A stretch of DNA of 64,000 bases from Arenibacter hampyeongensis (GCF_002909255.1 NZ_PIOB01000012.1:38007-102006), one strand, 5' to 3'; shown: positions 52,023 to 61,852, numbered from the stretch's first letter. The notes: a model not told the origin generated them from the sequence alone. Numbers and translations are program-made.

Positions 52023-53633
52023 ATGAAAATAAATATATTTCCTGCTCTAATAATTTTGGGTATAGTAGCCTGTAAAGATTCTCATCCCGTTAAACAGATT
52101 TCTGCAGAGGACGATCTTCTATTTGCCAAAGCAGGGGAGAATGCCATTTTGGCCAATGAGGGTTTTATTAGGAGTGAAAAATTTGTTCATGGCTGGTTGG
52201 AGATGGCTGATCCCGAATCGGGTCTAATTCCAAGAAACCTTGAAGCTGATACGGACATTTGGAATGCAAAGGATGCCGCAGCGGATAATTATCCGTTTAT
52301 GGTACTCACCTCTTTTTTTGCAGATGAGGATTTATTTGATGGGACAATGTTGGATATGTTGTATGCTGAAAAAAAACTCACTTCAAGGGTGAATACTCTT
52401 CCCGATACCTATTCTTTTTCTAAAAAGGATTTTCAAAATGAAAAATTGGATATGTCAGAAATTATTTTTGGGACTTCGGAATATATTAAGGATGGCTTGC
52501 TGCCCCTTACGGAGTGGCTAGGGAAAAGTCCATGGTCGGAAAGAATGATGGAGATGCTGTACGACTTGAAGAATGAAGTAAATGTTGCCGATGGGATATC
52601 CAGGGATGGCTCCAATGCAACGCGGGAGGAAGTGAATGGTGAATTGCTACAGATTCTTTCACGAGTATATTGGATGACCGGAGATGAAAAGTTCTTGGAC
52701 TGGGCCGTATCCATTGGCGATTATTATTTGCTGGGAGACCACCACCCCACAAAGGACTTGGATTACCTTAGGCTGCGAGACCATGGGTGTGAGTTAATAT
52801 CAGGCTTATGTGAATTGTATGTGTCTACAAGCTTTGCCAGGCCAAATAAAAGGGAAGCATATAGAAAACCATTACATGAGATGATGGACAGGATTTTGGA
52901 AGTTGGTAGAAATGGTGATGGATTGTTTTATGATGCGATAAATCCCCAAACAGGAGAAGTTGTACAGGAACGCCCTGCTGATAATTGGGGTTATACCCTT
53001 AACGGATTTTATGCTGTTTATATGTTGGATAAGGATCCTACATATAAGGAAGCCATATTGAAGATATATTCCAATTTAAACAAATACACCAACTATGATT
53101 GGGAGAAGGGTAGTGCCGATGGGTATGCGGATGCCATTGAAGGCGCCCTAAATTTGTATAATCGGATTCCGGATGCCTCCGTTGCCAAATGGATGGACAG
53201 TGAAATAAAAGTGATGTGGGCCATGCAGCAGGAAAATGGGATAATAGAGGGCTGGCATGGGGATGGCAATTTTGCCAGGACTACCATTATGTATAATTTA
53301 TGGAAAAGCAAGGGTTTGTATGTAAAGCCTTGGAGAGATGACCTGTTACTTGGAGCGGAGCATAAAGGAGACTCATTATTGATATCAATTAAATCTGAAC
53401 TACCTTGGAAAGGAAAACTATTTTTTGATAAGCCTAGGCACAAGGCGAATATGAAGTTGCCTATGGATTGGGCCAGAATCAATCAATTTCCTGAGTGGTT
53501 TACGGCCGATAAGGATCGGGAATATACGCTGCTGGATTATGACCAGTCCAAATCCATTAAATTTCAGGGTAAGCAACTTATAGATGGTATTGACATTGAA
53601 ATAAAGGATAACAAAAGAATGGTGGTGTATTAG
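52023..53633 (+). CDS. Alpha/alpha-toroid lipoprotein, glycan-degrading type
   Basis: The product has 536 residues. The leader has a lipobox (LGIVACKDS). The body is made of helical hairpins with WLEMADPESGLIPRN, NWGYTLNGFYAVYM and EKGSADGYADAIEGALNLYN, as in six-hairpin glycosidases and unsaturated uronyl hydrolases. A family is not assignable by eye. A role after the lyase, on unsaturated oligosaccharides, is possible. It is in an operon with the esterase and the Dabb protein. Confidence 0.65.
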   Translation: MKINIFPALIILGIVACKDSHPVKQISAEDDLLFAKAGENAILANEGFIRSEKFVHGWLEMADPESGLIPRNLEADTDIWNAKDAAADNYPFMVLTSFFADEDLFDGTMLDMLYAEKKLTSRVNTLPDTYSFSKKDFQNEKLDMSEIIFGTSEYIKDGLLPLTEWLGKSPWSERMMEMLYDLKNEVNVADGISRDGSNATREEVNGELLQILSRVYWMTGDEKFLDWAVSIGDYYLLGDHHPTKDLDYLRLRDHGCELISGLCELYVSTSFARPNKREAYRKPLHEMMDRILEVGRNGDGLFYDAINPQTGEVVQERPADNWGYTLNGFYAVYMLDKDPTYKEAILKIYSNLNKYTNYDWEKGSADGYADAIEGALNLYNRIPDASVAKWMDSEIKVMWAMQQENGIIEGWHGDGNFARTTIMYNLWKSKGLYVKPWRDDLLLGAEHKGDSLLISIKSELPWKGKLFFDKPRHKANMKLPMDWARINQFPEWFTADKDREYTLLDYDQSKSIKFQGKQLIDGIDIEIKDNKRMVVY

Positions 53634-53673
53634 TTGCTTAAATTCACCTATATAAAAATCTAAATTGTAATTT

Positions 53674-53967
53674 ATGATTCAGCACACTGTAGCCCTAAAG
53701 TTGAAATACGCTAAAGGCTCCCCTGAAGAAAAAGAATTTCTCTCCGCGGCGGCCAAATTGGCCTTTATACCTGGAGTCCAAAATTTTCAATCCTTGCGAC
53801 AAATAAGTAAGAAGAACGATTTTGATTTTGGTTTGTCAATGGAATTTGACAACATGGTGGCCTATGAGGGGTATAATACACATCCGGACCACACCAGGTT
53901 TGTTACAACTTATTGGGCCAAGTACGTAGAGAAATTTTTGGAATTGGATTACGAGTCTATTCTCTAA
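53674..53967 (+). CDS. Dabb family stress-responsive alpha-beta barrel protein
   Basis: The product has 97 residues, the full length of a Dabb domain: IQHTVALKLKYAKGS at the N-terminus, VQNFQSLRQISKKNDFDFGLSMEF in the middle and YNTHPDHTRFVTTYW near the end. The fold forms dimers that bind small ligands or act as cyclases or isomerases. It closes the esterase-toroid operon and may work on a released sugar. Confidence 0.85.
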   Translation: MIQHTVALKLKYAKGSPEEKEFLSAAAKLAFIPGVQNFQSLRQISKKNDFDFGLSMEFDNMVAYEGYNTHPDHTRFVTTYWAKYVEKFLELDYESIL

Positions 53968-54011
53968 TATTTGGCATCCTTAGGCCAATTTAGTTCCTTG
54001 GTAAATGAAGT

Positions 54012-55004
54012 CTATGTCTGATTTTGAAGTCGCGGGTCTTTGGATTTAATAGTGACCGGCCTATTTTCCATTACTTCGGAAATTCGCTCCAAAGTCTCAA
54101 TTTCAAGTCGATGCATAGCCTCTTCCGTATAAAAAGTTAAATGCGGCAAGAGTATTACATTGTCCATTGCAAAAAGCTTTTTTAAAGGATGATCAAATTT
54201 ATTTAAGGGCTCCATGCTGTACACATCAAGACCGGCCCCAGCGATCTGATTTTTTTCCAAGGCATCCAAAAGGGCCATTTCATCAATCAAAGCCCCTCTG
54301 GCGGAATTAATAATAATAGCGGTTTTCTTCATTGCCGAAAACTCCTTTGCACCAATAAGGTGTTTGGTTTCATTATTTAAAACAGCATGAAGGGAGATAA
54401 AATCGCATTCTTTGATCATTTCCAAGAGATTGTCATATTTTTCAATCCCGTGTTTCGCTAAATCCTCTTTGGACTTGCTGGGGTCGTATCCTATGACCCT
54501 CGCCCTAAACCCCAGACCTGCCATTCTGGCCATACTGCTTCCAATTTTGCCACAGCCAATTATGCCCAGCGTTTTTTCGGCAATATCCAATCCCAACCAT
54601 TCTTGACTTGGCCATACCCATGCTTTGTTGTGCATTTGTTTTTGTAAAATGGGCAATTTTTTAGCTAAGGCGATGAGCATGGAAAATGCACCTTCCGCAA
54701 CGGTCTCTTCTGCATATTCTGGAATATTTACCACCACAATACCGCGTTCATTGGCAGCAGGGATATCTATGGCATCTATTCCTACGCCGTATTTAACTAT
54801 TGCCTTGAGGTTTTTTGTAGAATCGATGATTTGCCTGGTAATAGGGGTGTAGCACATTAAGAGTATATCACAATCCACTATTTCTTTGGCCAGCACCTCT
54901 TGGGATACTCCATCGGGGAGTAGCACTAAATTATGTCCTTGTTCTTTAAGTGTTTTGTCTACGAGTGGAGTTTCCAGCTCCATATCAGTCCTTACAATTT
55001 TCAT
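54012..55004 (-). CDS. D-2-hydroxyacid dehydrogenase, NAD-dependent
   Basis: The product has 330 residues. The nucleotide-binding motif is GIIGCGKIGSSMARMAGLGF, the catalytic Arg is in NSARGALIDE, Glu in SMEPLN context and His in LLPHLTFYTEEA. VKYGVGIDAIDIPAANE is a family hallmark. It would reduce a 2-oxoacid, possibly glyoxylate or a hydroxypyruvate-type product. It is convergent with the Dabb gene. The substrate is not evident. Confidence 0.85.
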   Translation of the reverse strand: MKIVRTDMELETPLVDKTLKEQGHNLVLLPDGVSQEVLAKEIVDCDILLMCYTPITRQIIDSTKNLKAIVKYGVGIDAIDIPAANERGIVVVNIPEYAEETVAEGAFSMLIALAKKLPILQKQMHNKAWVWPSQEWLGLDIAEKTLGIIGCGKIGSSMARMAGLGFRARVIGYDPSKSKEDLAKHGIEKYDNLLEMIKECDFISLHAVLNNETKHLIGAKEFSAMKKTAIIINSARGALIDEMALLDALEKNQIAGAGLDVYSMEPLNKFDHPLKKLFAMDNVILLPHLTFYTEEAMHRLEIETLERISEVMENRPVTIKSKDPRLQNQT

Positions 55005-55088
55005 ATTTACGGTATAATCGGCAGTGGTTGTTATTCTTAAAAAGGAACACTATTGGTTAAAACAAATATAACAGAAATGGGCTAGGAA

Positions 55089-55550
55089 TTAAATGTAGTA
55101 TTCCGAAGAATGTTTTATTTCCTTCAATACGAATGTACTGTTAAGTACTCCAATATTTTCGATCTTGGAAAGTTTAGTCTTTACAAAGTCATGGTAATCC
55201 TCAAGACTTTTGGTATGGATTTTCAGGATAAAATCTACTTGTCCCGCTAAATGGTAACATTCCTGTACTTCTTCCAAATGCTGTACCTGTGCCTCAAACT
55301 TTTCTATAAAGGCTTCATTATGATATCGCATGGATACCTGGCATATTACAGTAATAGATCGGTCTATTTGCTTTTTATCCAGAATGGCCACATACTTTTT
55401 AATGACCCCTTGCTTTTCCAACCGTCGGACTCTTTCGTAAACTGGGGAGGGCGTAAGATTGAGAATGGCCGCAATTTCCTTGGCGGTTTTTTTTGAATCT
55501 TTTTGTAAAATCCTGAGAATGGTAATATCAGTTTGATCAAGTTGCTCCAT
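55089..55550 (-). CDS. Lrp/AsnC family transcription regulator
   Basis: The product has 153 residues: an N-terminal winged helix (DQTDITILRILQKDSKKTAKEIAAILNLTPSPVYERVRRLEKQGVI trimmed here in description to its helix-turn-helix, residues about 5-50) and a RAM ligand-binding domain (65-150, with CYHLAGQVDFILKI). It is divergent from tdh-kbl, separated by about 180 AT-rich bp, and is likely their regulator, as Lrp controls threonine breakdown elsewhere. Confidence 0.88.
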   Translation of the reverse strand: MEQLDQTDITILRILQKDSKKTAKEIAAILNLTPSPVYERVRRLEKQGVIKKYVAILDKKQIDRSITVICQVSMRYHNEAFIEKFEAQVQHLEEVQECYHLAGQVDFILKIHTKSLEDYHDFVKTKLSKIENIGVLNSTFVLKEIKHSSEYYI

Positions 55551-55730
55551 AAGTATCCAAAAAATTACTTTAGAATAGATTATTTTTTAAAGATAAAAGT
55601 AAAATACACTTTAAAAATAGTATAATTTAGGTATAATTACTTAATTATTCCGAAAATTTACATGATTGACTCGTTATTTGTAATTTTGATAGTAATTAAC
55701 ACTTTGTTGATTATGGATAAACGGAAAATC

Positions 55731-56705
55731 ATGAGTGCAAAAATTCTTGTTATAGGAGCCAATGGGCAATTGGGATCAGTGCTTACAAAAGCGTTGCAGA
55801 ATAAATTTGGTTTGGACAATGTGGTTGCTTCAGATATTCAGGAAGCACCTAATTTTTATGGTTTATTTGAGGTGCTGGACGCCAATGACAGGAATCAAAT
55901 TCAAGATGTAGTGACAAAACATGGCATTGCACAGATTTATCATTTGGCGGCAATTTTGTCTGCCAAGGGAGAAGCAAATCCATTGGCCACTTGGGATATT
56001 AACATGAACATGTTATTTAATGTTCTGGAAGTATCGAGGGTAAACGGATTGGATAAGGTGTTTTTTCCAAGTTCCATAGCCGTTTTTGGGGAAGATGCTC
56101 CTGCCAATAATACTCCTAACAATGCCTTTCTTAATCCTGCAACCGTCTATGGGATGAGCAAGGCCGCTGGAGAAAACTGGGCGCAATATTACTTTTTAAA
56201 ATATGGATTGGATGTAAGGTCCATCCGATATCCCGGAGTTATTGGCTATCAATCCATGCCGGGCGGAGGTACCACCGATTACGCTGTGGATATTTTTCAC
56301 AAGGCCGTATTGGAAGAAGAGTTTAGTTGCTTCTTGGAAGAAAATACCACGCTTCCCATGATTTTTATGGACGATGCCATTAGGGCCACCTTGGAACTGA
56401 TGGAGGCACCCAAAGAAAACATTACCTTAAGAACATCCTATAACCTTTCGGGATGTAGTTTTTCCCCAAAGGATATTGTCAAGGAAATACGCAATTATTA
56501 TCCTGATTTCCAAGTGAAATATGAACCTGATTTCAGGCAGGAGATAGCATCTCGATGGCCTAAATCCATTAATGCCGATGAGGCTACCAAAGATTGGAGA
56601 TGGAAGCCGGAGTACGACTTAAAAATGATTACCGGTACTATGATCGAAAAGCTTAGGGGACATTACGGAACCCGATCTAAAAAATCAATGGGGATTCTTA
56701 TATAA
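55731..56705 (+). CDS. L-threonine 3-dehydrogenase, epimerase-type
   Basis: The product has 324 residues from ATG 55731 (MSAKILVIGANG), which has AGG-like GGAAA upstream; the frame opens at 55662. It is a short-chain Rossmann enzyme with GANGQLGSVLTKAL, catalytic Tyr-Lys in YGMSKAAGE and the RYPGVIGYQSMPGGGTTDYAVDIFH segment specific to the SDR-type threonine dehydrogenase. It makes 2-amino-3-ketobutyrate from threonine. The next gene, kbl, uses that product, which supports the call. Confidence 0.9.
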   Translation: MSAKILVIGANGQLGSVLTKALQNKFGLDNVVASDIQEAPNFYGLFEVLDANDRNQIQDVVTKHGIAQIYHLAAILSAKGEANPLATWDINMNMLFNVLEVSRVNGLDKVFFPSSIAVFGEDAPANNTPNNAFLNPATVYGMSKAAGENWAQYYFLKYGLDVRSIRYPGVIGYQSMPGGGTTDYAVDIFHKAVLEEEFSCFLEENTTLPMIFMDDAIRATLELMEAPKENITLRTSYNLSGCSFSPKDIVKEIRNYYPDFQVKYEPDFRQEIASRWPKSINADEATKDWRWKPEYDLKMITGTMIEKLRGHYGTRSKKSMGILI

Positions 56706-56754
56706 TTACAATACGCAAGGCCAAGGCCTGGTACAAATAAAATAAGGTAGAAAT

Positions 56755-57942
56755 ATGTATTCAACAATAAAAAACGATTTACAGAAGGAACTTGATGCCA
56801 TTAAAGCTGAGGGTCTATATAAGGAAGAAAGAATTATTACCACACCTCAGGGTGCGGAAATTAAAACCACCAATACCAAGGAGGTCTTAAATTTTTGCGC
56901 CAACAATTATTTGGGTCTATCTGCACATCCAGATGTTATAAAAGCCGGTAAAGACGCTATTGACTCCCATGGTTTTGGAATGTCATCCGTTCGTTTTATA
57001 TGTGGAACCCAAGATATACATAAGGAATTGGAACGCAAGACAGCCGAGTTTTTGGGTATGGAGGATTGTATTCTTTATGCCGCTGCATTTGATGCCAATG
57101 GTGGACTCTTTGAACCTATTCTAGGTGCCGAGGACGCTATTATTTCCGATGCACTTAACCATGCCTCAATAATAGATGGTATTAGGCTGTGTAAGGCAAA
57201 GCGTTTTAGGTTTGAGCATAATTCCATGACGGACCTTGAAGAACAATTGAAAGCGGCCGATGGCTCTAGAAGAAAATTAATCGTGACCGATGGCTCTTTT
57301 TCAATGGACGGAACCATTGCCCAATTGGATAAAATCTGTGATTTGGCCGATAAGTATGATGCCATGGTCATGATAGATGAATGTCACTCTACAGGTTTTT
57401 TAGGGGCTACCGGGCGCGGTGCGCATGAATATAGAAATGTAATGGGAAGGATAGATATCATTACCGGAACTTATGGCAAAGCTCTAGGGGGTGCTTCTGG
57501 AGGCTTCACCGCGGCGAGAAAGGAAATTGTAGATATACTAAGACAGCGTTCCAGACCTTATCTATTCTCCAATACTGTTGCGCCCTCAATAGTAGGGGCT
57601 TCCATTAAAGTTTTGGATGTATTGGCTTCTTCAACCACACTGCGCGATAAATTGGAGGACAACACCATCTATTTTAGAGAGGCGATGACCGCCGCTGGTT
57701 TTGATATAGTTGCGGGAGATCATCCTATTGTTCCCGTAATGCTCTATGATGCTCCCTTGGCCCAAAAGTTTGCCTCCCAATTGTTGGATGAAGGGATATA
57801 TGTAATTGGATTTTTCTATCCAGTGGTGCCACAGGGAAAAGCCAGAATTAGGGTGCAATTATCGGCTGCCCATGAGCGGAAGCATTTGGAAAAGGCAGTA
57901 GCGGCATTTACAAAAGTAGGGAAGGCGCTAAAAGTAATTTAG
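56755..57942 (+). CDS. kbl: 2-amino-3-ketobutyrate CoA ligase (glycine C-acetyltransferase)
   Basis: The product has 395 residues, a PLP enzyme of the alpha-oxoamine synthase family. The Schiff-base lysine is Lys242 in [39 protein letters not shown] and [12 protein letters not shown] are family motifs. It splits 2-amino-3-ketobutyrate with CoA into glycine and acetyl-CoA. It lies 49 bp after the dehydrogenase gene. Confidence 0.95.
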   Translation: MYSTIKNDLQKELDAIKAEGLYKEERIITTPQGAEIKTTNTKEVLNFCANNYLGLSAHPDVIKAGKDAIDSHGFGMSSVRFICGTQDIHKELERKTAEFLGMEDCILYAAAFDANGGLFEPILGAEDAIISDALNHASIIDGIRLCKAKRFRFEHNSMTDLEEQLKAADGSRRKLIVTDGSFSMDGTIAQLDKICDLADKYDAMVMIDECHSTGFLGATGRGAHEYRNVMGRIDIITGTYGKALGGASGGFTAARKEIVDILRQRSRPYLFSNTVAPSIVGASIKVLDVLASSTTLRDKLEDNTIYFREAMTAAGFDIVAGDHPIVPVMLYDAPLAQKFASQLLDEGIYVIGFFYPVVPQGKARIRVQLSAAHERKHLEKAVAAFTKVGKALKVI

Positions 57943-58033
57943 GTCCTATGAACTAAATAGTTGGAAAAGGGTAACGGCCGTTCAAACTTTTTCGATTGGG
58001 GTTGGATACTTATTGGTATTCACTAGGGGAGGT

Positions 58034-58579
58034 TTAATCACCAAGTATTTTGGTTTCAAATCCGTCTATACTCGAAGTGTTTTTATTTTCCCAATACGTT
58101 TCAATTCCAGCAGTTCCCTGTTTTGTGGACCATGAGTTCAAAGCATGTCTTTCCTCTTTGAAATCCATATAGGGAACTGCAAATCCACAGGAGGTCTGTA
58201 CCAAATCGATATCCATTTCAATAATCTGTCGAGAACCAGTGTTTTCTGGGAATAGTTTAATAAAACTATGGAATTCCATATCCCTTTTATGATAGATTTT
58301 TGCCTGTCCATAAAGACTTAATATAAGTGGTTTTCCTTCAAATGCACAAAACATAATGGTCATTCTATGGTTCTTCAATAAATGTGCTGCCGTTTCATTG
58401 CCACTACCGGTTAGATTGAGCCAAACAATTTTGTTATTATCAATGATTCTAAAGGAATCGGTTCCTTTTGGCGATATATTCACCCTGCCTTCAGAAGCTG
58501 CTGTTCCAACAAAAAAAATCTTTTGCTTTTCAATGAATTCTTTCAATTCAATTGTAATCGAATCTAATTTTTTCCCCAT
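58034..58579 (-). CDS. Pyridoxamine 5'-phosphate oxidase family protein
   Basis: The product has 181 residues of the split-barrel flavin-binding fold: KQKIFFVGTAASEGRVNISPKG at the N-terminus, NKIVWLNLTGSGNETAAHLL and MTIMFCAFEGKPLILSLYGQAKI in the core, and CGFAVPYMDF later. Members use FMN, F420 or haem; the cofactor is not clear here. It is monocistronic, convergent with kbl. Confidence 0.85.
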   Translation of the reverse strand: MGKKLDSITIELKEFIEKQKIFFVGTAASEGRVNISPKGTDSFRIIDNNKIVWLNLTGSGNETAAHLLKNHRMTIMFCAFEGKPLILSLYGQAKIYHKRDMEFHSFIKLFPENTGSRQIIEMDIDLVQTSCGFAVPYMDFKEERHALNSWSTKQGTAGIETYWENKNTSSIDGFETKILGD

Positions 58580-58747
58580 GATTAGAAATTATGGTAATAC
58601 TGAGCCTGCTGATTTAAGACAGGATATTAATTAAATGAAGCCCAAGAATTGGGCTGGTATAAATTTACAAAACTTTCACTGGTGCACGGAAGCGATAGTT
58701 CCTAATAGTACTTTGTTTCCCTAAAAAGTCCTGATTATCCGGTCCAA

Positions 58748-58993
58748 TTAGATTTTGAGTTTGGGGCCTTTATTGGAGTCGTAAATTTTTATTAAATGAT
58801 AAACGTGTATTATACAAAAAACTACTCCGGCAACGATTAGGGGAACCGAGTTTAACATAGCGCCATATATGATATAGAAAAAACTGGAAATCAAATGCCA
58901 TATTCGGAATTTGTTCATGTCTTTTTTAGTTATAGCAAAGAAGCCTGTAAGGATGGCCATATAGCCAATAGTTTCAATAACGATGTTTGTCAT
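58748..58993 (-). CDS. YgjV-like small membrane protein
   Basis: The product has 81 residues and three helices (about 3-20, 29-46, 50-70) with the KKDMNKFRIWHLISSFFYIIYGAML segment seen in YgjV/CBU_0592-type proteins. The function is unknown. Its start overlaps the end of the MarR gene by 20 bp, so it is probably translated with it and under the same operators. Confidence 0.7.
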   Translation of the reverse strand: MTNIVIETIGYMAILTGFFAITKKDMNKFRIWHLISSFFYIIYGAMLNSVPLIVAGVVFCIIHVYHLIKIYDSNKGPKLKI

Positions 58994-59468
58994 TTTTTAA
59001 ATTTTTCAATGTTCTTTCCTTGTAATCGCTTTGGTTCACTTTTTCTTCTATTTTCAAAAATTCTTCTAAAAAATTGGGACTGTCTGCAAGTAGGTCCATA
59101 ACGGTCTGTCTTCCTGCTGTCCAATATTTCTCAAAAACCGGTAATTGCTTATGGGCTTTTTCTGTAAGAGTTAATATCTGCTTTCTTTTATCCTTGGTAT
59201 CGGTCCTGGTCTCTACATGTCCGTTTTTTTTCATTTTATTAATGATTTTCACCACGGCCGGATGTGAGAATTGCAATGTTTCCGATATTTCGGTTATGGT
59301 CATGGTCTTGTTTTCCTGCAGTAGAATAAAAATCAAGTTCCAATTGGGTTCAATATCCAGCCCTTCCGACTTGTATAACTCCTTGGTACTGTATAGTAGG
59401 GAATCACTTAACCTCTTAAGCCTACTGGTTAGTCCAACAAATTCCATTTCCGTTAAAAAGTCGTTCAT
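58974..59468 (-). CDS. MarR family transcription regulator
   Basis: The product has 164 residues with the winged helix at about 55-125 (TITEISETLQFSHPAVVKIINKMKKNGHVETR and DKRKQILTLTEKA are the recognition helix and wing). It is all cytoplasmic, dimer-forming by N- and C-terminal helices. Two GTAAC-TG-GTTAC dyads upstream of the start are likely its own operators. It is coupled to a small membrane protein gene. The ligand is unknown. Confidence 0.9.
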   Translation of the reverse strand: MNDFLTEMEFVGLTSRLKRLSDSLLYSTKELYKSEGLDIEPNWNLIFILLQENKTMTITEISETLQFSHPAVVKIINKMKKNGHVETRTDTKDKRKQILTLTEKAHKQLPVFEKYWTAGRQTVMDLLADSPNFLEEFLKIEEKVNQSDYKERTLKNLKNDKHRY

Positions 59469-59482
59469 TATTGATTAATTAA

Positions 59483-59526
59483 GTAACTGGTTACGCAAAT
59501 GTAAATAATTTCCCGTAACTGGTTAC
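59483..59526. promoter_or_regulatory. Two MarR-type operators
   Basis: GTAACTGGTTAC occurs at 59483-59494 and 59515-59526, 32 bp apart, about three turns. They lie 15 and 47 bp before the marR start. The gene 59656 is on the other side, 130 bp away, and could also be controlled. Confidence 0.7.
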
Positions 59527-59655
59527 ATAGTTTTGAATTTTTTAATAAAAATAATTTCCCATTTCATCTGTTCGGTAAAAAATAGTGGATAATTTATCTG
59601 GTTGAATAATTACATAAGATTGATTAACTTTCCAAAAAATTAATAAAGAGCATCC

Positions 59656-60798
59656 ATGTTTAAAAAAACTACATTAACCGTATTTGCCATAGCTTACACT
59701 ATGGGATTATCATCCACCTTATTGGCACAAAAAAATCAACACTCACAAGATCATACGCATCATGCACATGAACATAATAATGACATGGCCCATCACCAGC
59801 ATGGCCCAATGGCGTCTGATGACATGCCTTTGCAGGCAAAACTGGTCACAGGCCAGGGCGATTTTATATTTTCATGGGACCAGGAATTAACAGCTGCTTT
59901 TCCAGAAGATGCACATGAATTTGAACCGGGAATGCACGGAGGTTTCAATGAAGACCCCGAAACTGGCATTGTATATACAGGTATTCCTGGGTACGGTCTG
60001 TGTTCGATCAGCCCAGATCTAACAAAGTGGTCTACCATCGGTAACGATCAACGTTTAAAGGATAATATCCATGGTATTGTTTTCTTTGTTCATAAAGGTG
60101 AAAAATACTTGGCCGTAGCACAAGAGGGCAAAAGAGTACTTGTATTGACATTGGATGGCAAAATCGTAAGTGAAATTTTAAAGCCGACGGGCACCGAATT
60201 CAAATTTGACCCGGCCAATGAGTTCTTTGCCTCCAAAGACAGTAATTTTGGAGTAACCGACGTAACTTATCTAAACGGAACCCTGTATGTAGCCCATGGT
60301 TATTCTGCAGGGGACTTTGTGATGACAATAAAGGAAAAAGGTGGTGTATGGAGTTGGGGCAAGCTTGCCTGGGGTGGAAAAGGAGACAATCCTGGTCAGT
60401 TTCAGACTGCACATGGTATATATGCCCATGAAAAACATATCCTTGTAGCCAATAGGGCGGCAGGGCAGGTAGTAAAATTTACCAAGAAAGGTAAGTTTGT
60501 GGAAACTTTTAATGATATACCAGAAGGCAGTTTAGTTTGTAATGTTGCCTTCACGGATGAACATTACTTCCTAAATGCTTTGTCGGCCATTGGTGAACAG
60601 AAATCGGCTCCGGTCTATGTACATACAGGAGATAAGTTGGTATCTACAGTAATTCCTGGAGATTTGGATATCCCGGTCTTGACCAATATTCACCAGGTTT
60701 GGCCACACTTTGTGACCAAAAATGGATCAAAGCAATTGTACTTGCTTGTCCATGGTTGGAATAAAGGCAAATTTGCTGTCTTGAAAATGGAAAAATAG
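59656..60798 (+). CDS. Exported protein with His-rich segment and a propeller
   Basis: The product has 380 residues. A signal peptide (1-25, ending LLAQ) is followed by a His-rich stretch (DHTHHAHEHNNDMAHHQHG, about 32-50) that may bind metal. The rest is a six-bladed NHL-like propeller (about 70-378) with GVTDVTYLNGTLYVAHGYS and QFQTAHGIYAHEKHILVANR blades. The function is unknown. It is divergent from marR with the operator dyads in between. A strong hairpin terminator follows. Confidence 0.7.
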   Translation: MFKKTTLTVFAIAYTMGLSSTLLAQKNQHSQDHTHHAHEHNNDMAHHQHGPMASDDMPLQAKLVTGQGDFIFSWDQELTAAFPEDAHEFEPGMHGGFNEDPETGIVYTGIPGYGLCSISPDLTKWSTIGNDQRLKDNIHGIVFFVHKGEKYLAVAQEGKRVLVLTLDGKIVSEILKPTGTEFKFDPANEFFASKDSNFGVTDVTYLNGTLYVAHGYSAGDFVMTIKEKGGVWSWGKLAWGGKGDNPGQFQTAHGIYAHEKHILVANRAAGQVVKFTKKGKFVETFNDIPEGSLVCNVAFTDEHYFLNALSAIGEQKSAPVYVHTGDKLVSTVIPGDLDIPVLTNIHQVWPHFVTKNGSKQLYLLVHGWNKGKFAVLKMEK

Positions 60799-60800
60799 TA

Positions 60801-60835
60801 GTCTAGCCCTCCTTCCTCGCGAAGGAGGGCTAGAC
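60801..60835. terminator. Strong bidirectional terminator hairpin
   Basis: GTCTAGCCCTCCTTC and GAAGGAGGGCTAGAC form a perfect 15-bp stem around CTCGC. It lies between two convergent genes. T runs are short, so it may work by stem strength. Confidence 0.75.
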
Positions 60836-60847
60836 CTAATTTATAAC

Positions 60848-61852
60848 TTACTTGACAGGGGTGAGGACAATATTGCGATAGGCCACATTGCCGTGGTCTC
60901 CCTGCAAATAAATTGGTCCCGGACTCAAAACATCGGAAGACATGGCTCCACCTGTGGGCCCCCAAACGGGTTGATTGTCTATGATCTTTTTGCCGTTAAA
61001 GATTACTGTCACATGTCGGTCTACCAAGGTGATATCAAATGTCTGCCATTCTCCCGCGGGTTTTTCAGCTGCCACACTAGGTGTAATGCGACTATAGAGA
61101 GCTCCCATATTATGGGAATCCAATTCCTTGCCGTATGAATCCACAACTTGAATTTCATAGAGTCCACGTAGGTAGACCCCACTATTGTTTCCTTCGGGTA
61201 CATTGACTTCCAGCTTCAGGTTGAAATCATTAAATTCCTGAAGGGTGCGAATGTTTCCATAGGAGATATGTTCGTCACCTTCCGGTTGTACCGGATCGTT
61301 CATTAGCGTACCGTCTACGACCTTAAAGCCATTGGCCTTTTCAGAATCTATCAATTTCCATCCATCCAAATTTTTCCCATTGAACAATTTGATCGGTTTG
61401 TCGTATTTTACTTTGGACAGGTCTGGCGTATTGGGCATGGCCGGCATACGTTTTCCGGTAAATTTTTTAACAGACACCCCGTTTCCATCCCTATTGGGTC
61501 CGCTCATGGTACCCTCCAAGACATCTCCCCTTTTTTTGATCTCCAGGGTATAGGTTAATGTATGGTTGCGATCGGCACTTCTTTTCACCTGATTGGTTCT
61601 TGTAACAACCAACGTATTTTCGTCAACCACATATACATTGGAGACCGGGACTACACTACCGCCAATCCATAACAGTTCGGCATCCAAGAAGCCTTGGTCC
61701 TCATGTACGTTTAACCAGCCCGCACCGCCACCTTCAATGTCCAGCCCCCACATACCCATAAAAGGGTTGGTGGATACGGATGGTGTCAAATTATTGGCAA
61801 AGCCATTCATGGCAATAATCAATGCTACTACTGATGTTAGTGTCCTTTTCAT
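60848..61852 (-). CDS. DUF1080 (3-keto-glycoside hydrolase-type) exported protein
   Basis: The product has 334 residues with a signal peptide (1-19). An N-terminal beta domain (about 28-125, FMGMWGLDIEGGGAGWLNV) is followed by a DUF1080 domain (about 150-332) with KLFNGKNLDGWKLID, NNSGVYLRGLYEIQV and the closing GDHGNVAYRNIVLTPV. It is larger than the lipoprotein 22571-23284 and may have different substrates. It probably cleaves 3-keto-glycosides. Confidence 0.85.
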   Translation of the reverse strand: MKRTLTSVVALIIAMNGFANNLTPSVSTNPFMGMWGLDIEGGGAGWLNVHEDQGFLDAELLWIGGSVVPVSNVYVVDENTLVVTRTNQVKRSADRNHTLTYTLEIKKRGDVLEGTMSGPNRDGNGVSVKKFTGKRMPAMPNTPDLSKVKYDKPIKLFNGKNLDGWKLIDSEKANGFKVVDGTLMNDPVQPEGDEHISYGNIRTLQEFNDFNLKLEVNVPEGNNSGVYLRGLYEIQVVDSYGKELDSHNMGALYSRITPSVAAEKPAGEWQTFDITLVDRHVTVIFNGKKIIDNQPVWGPTGGAMSSDVLSPGPIYLQGDHGNVAYRNIVLTPVK

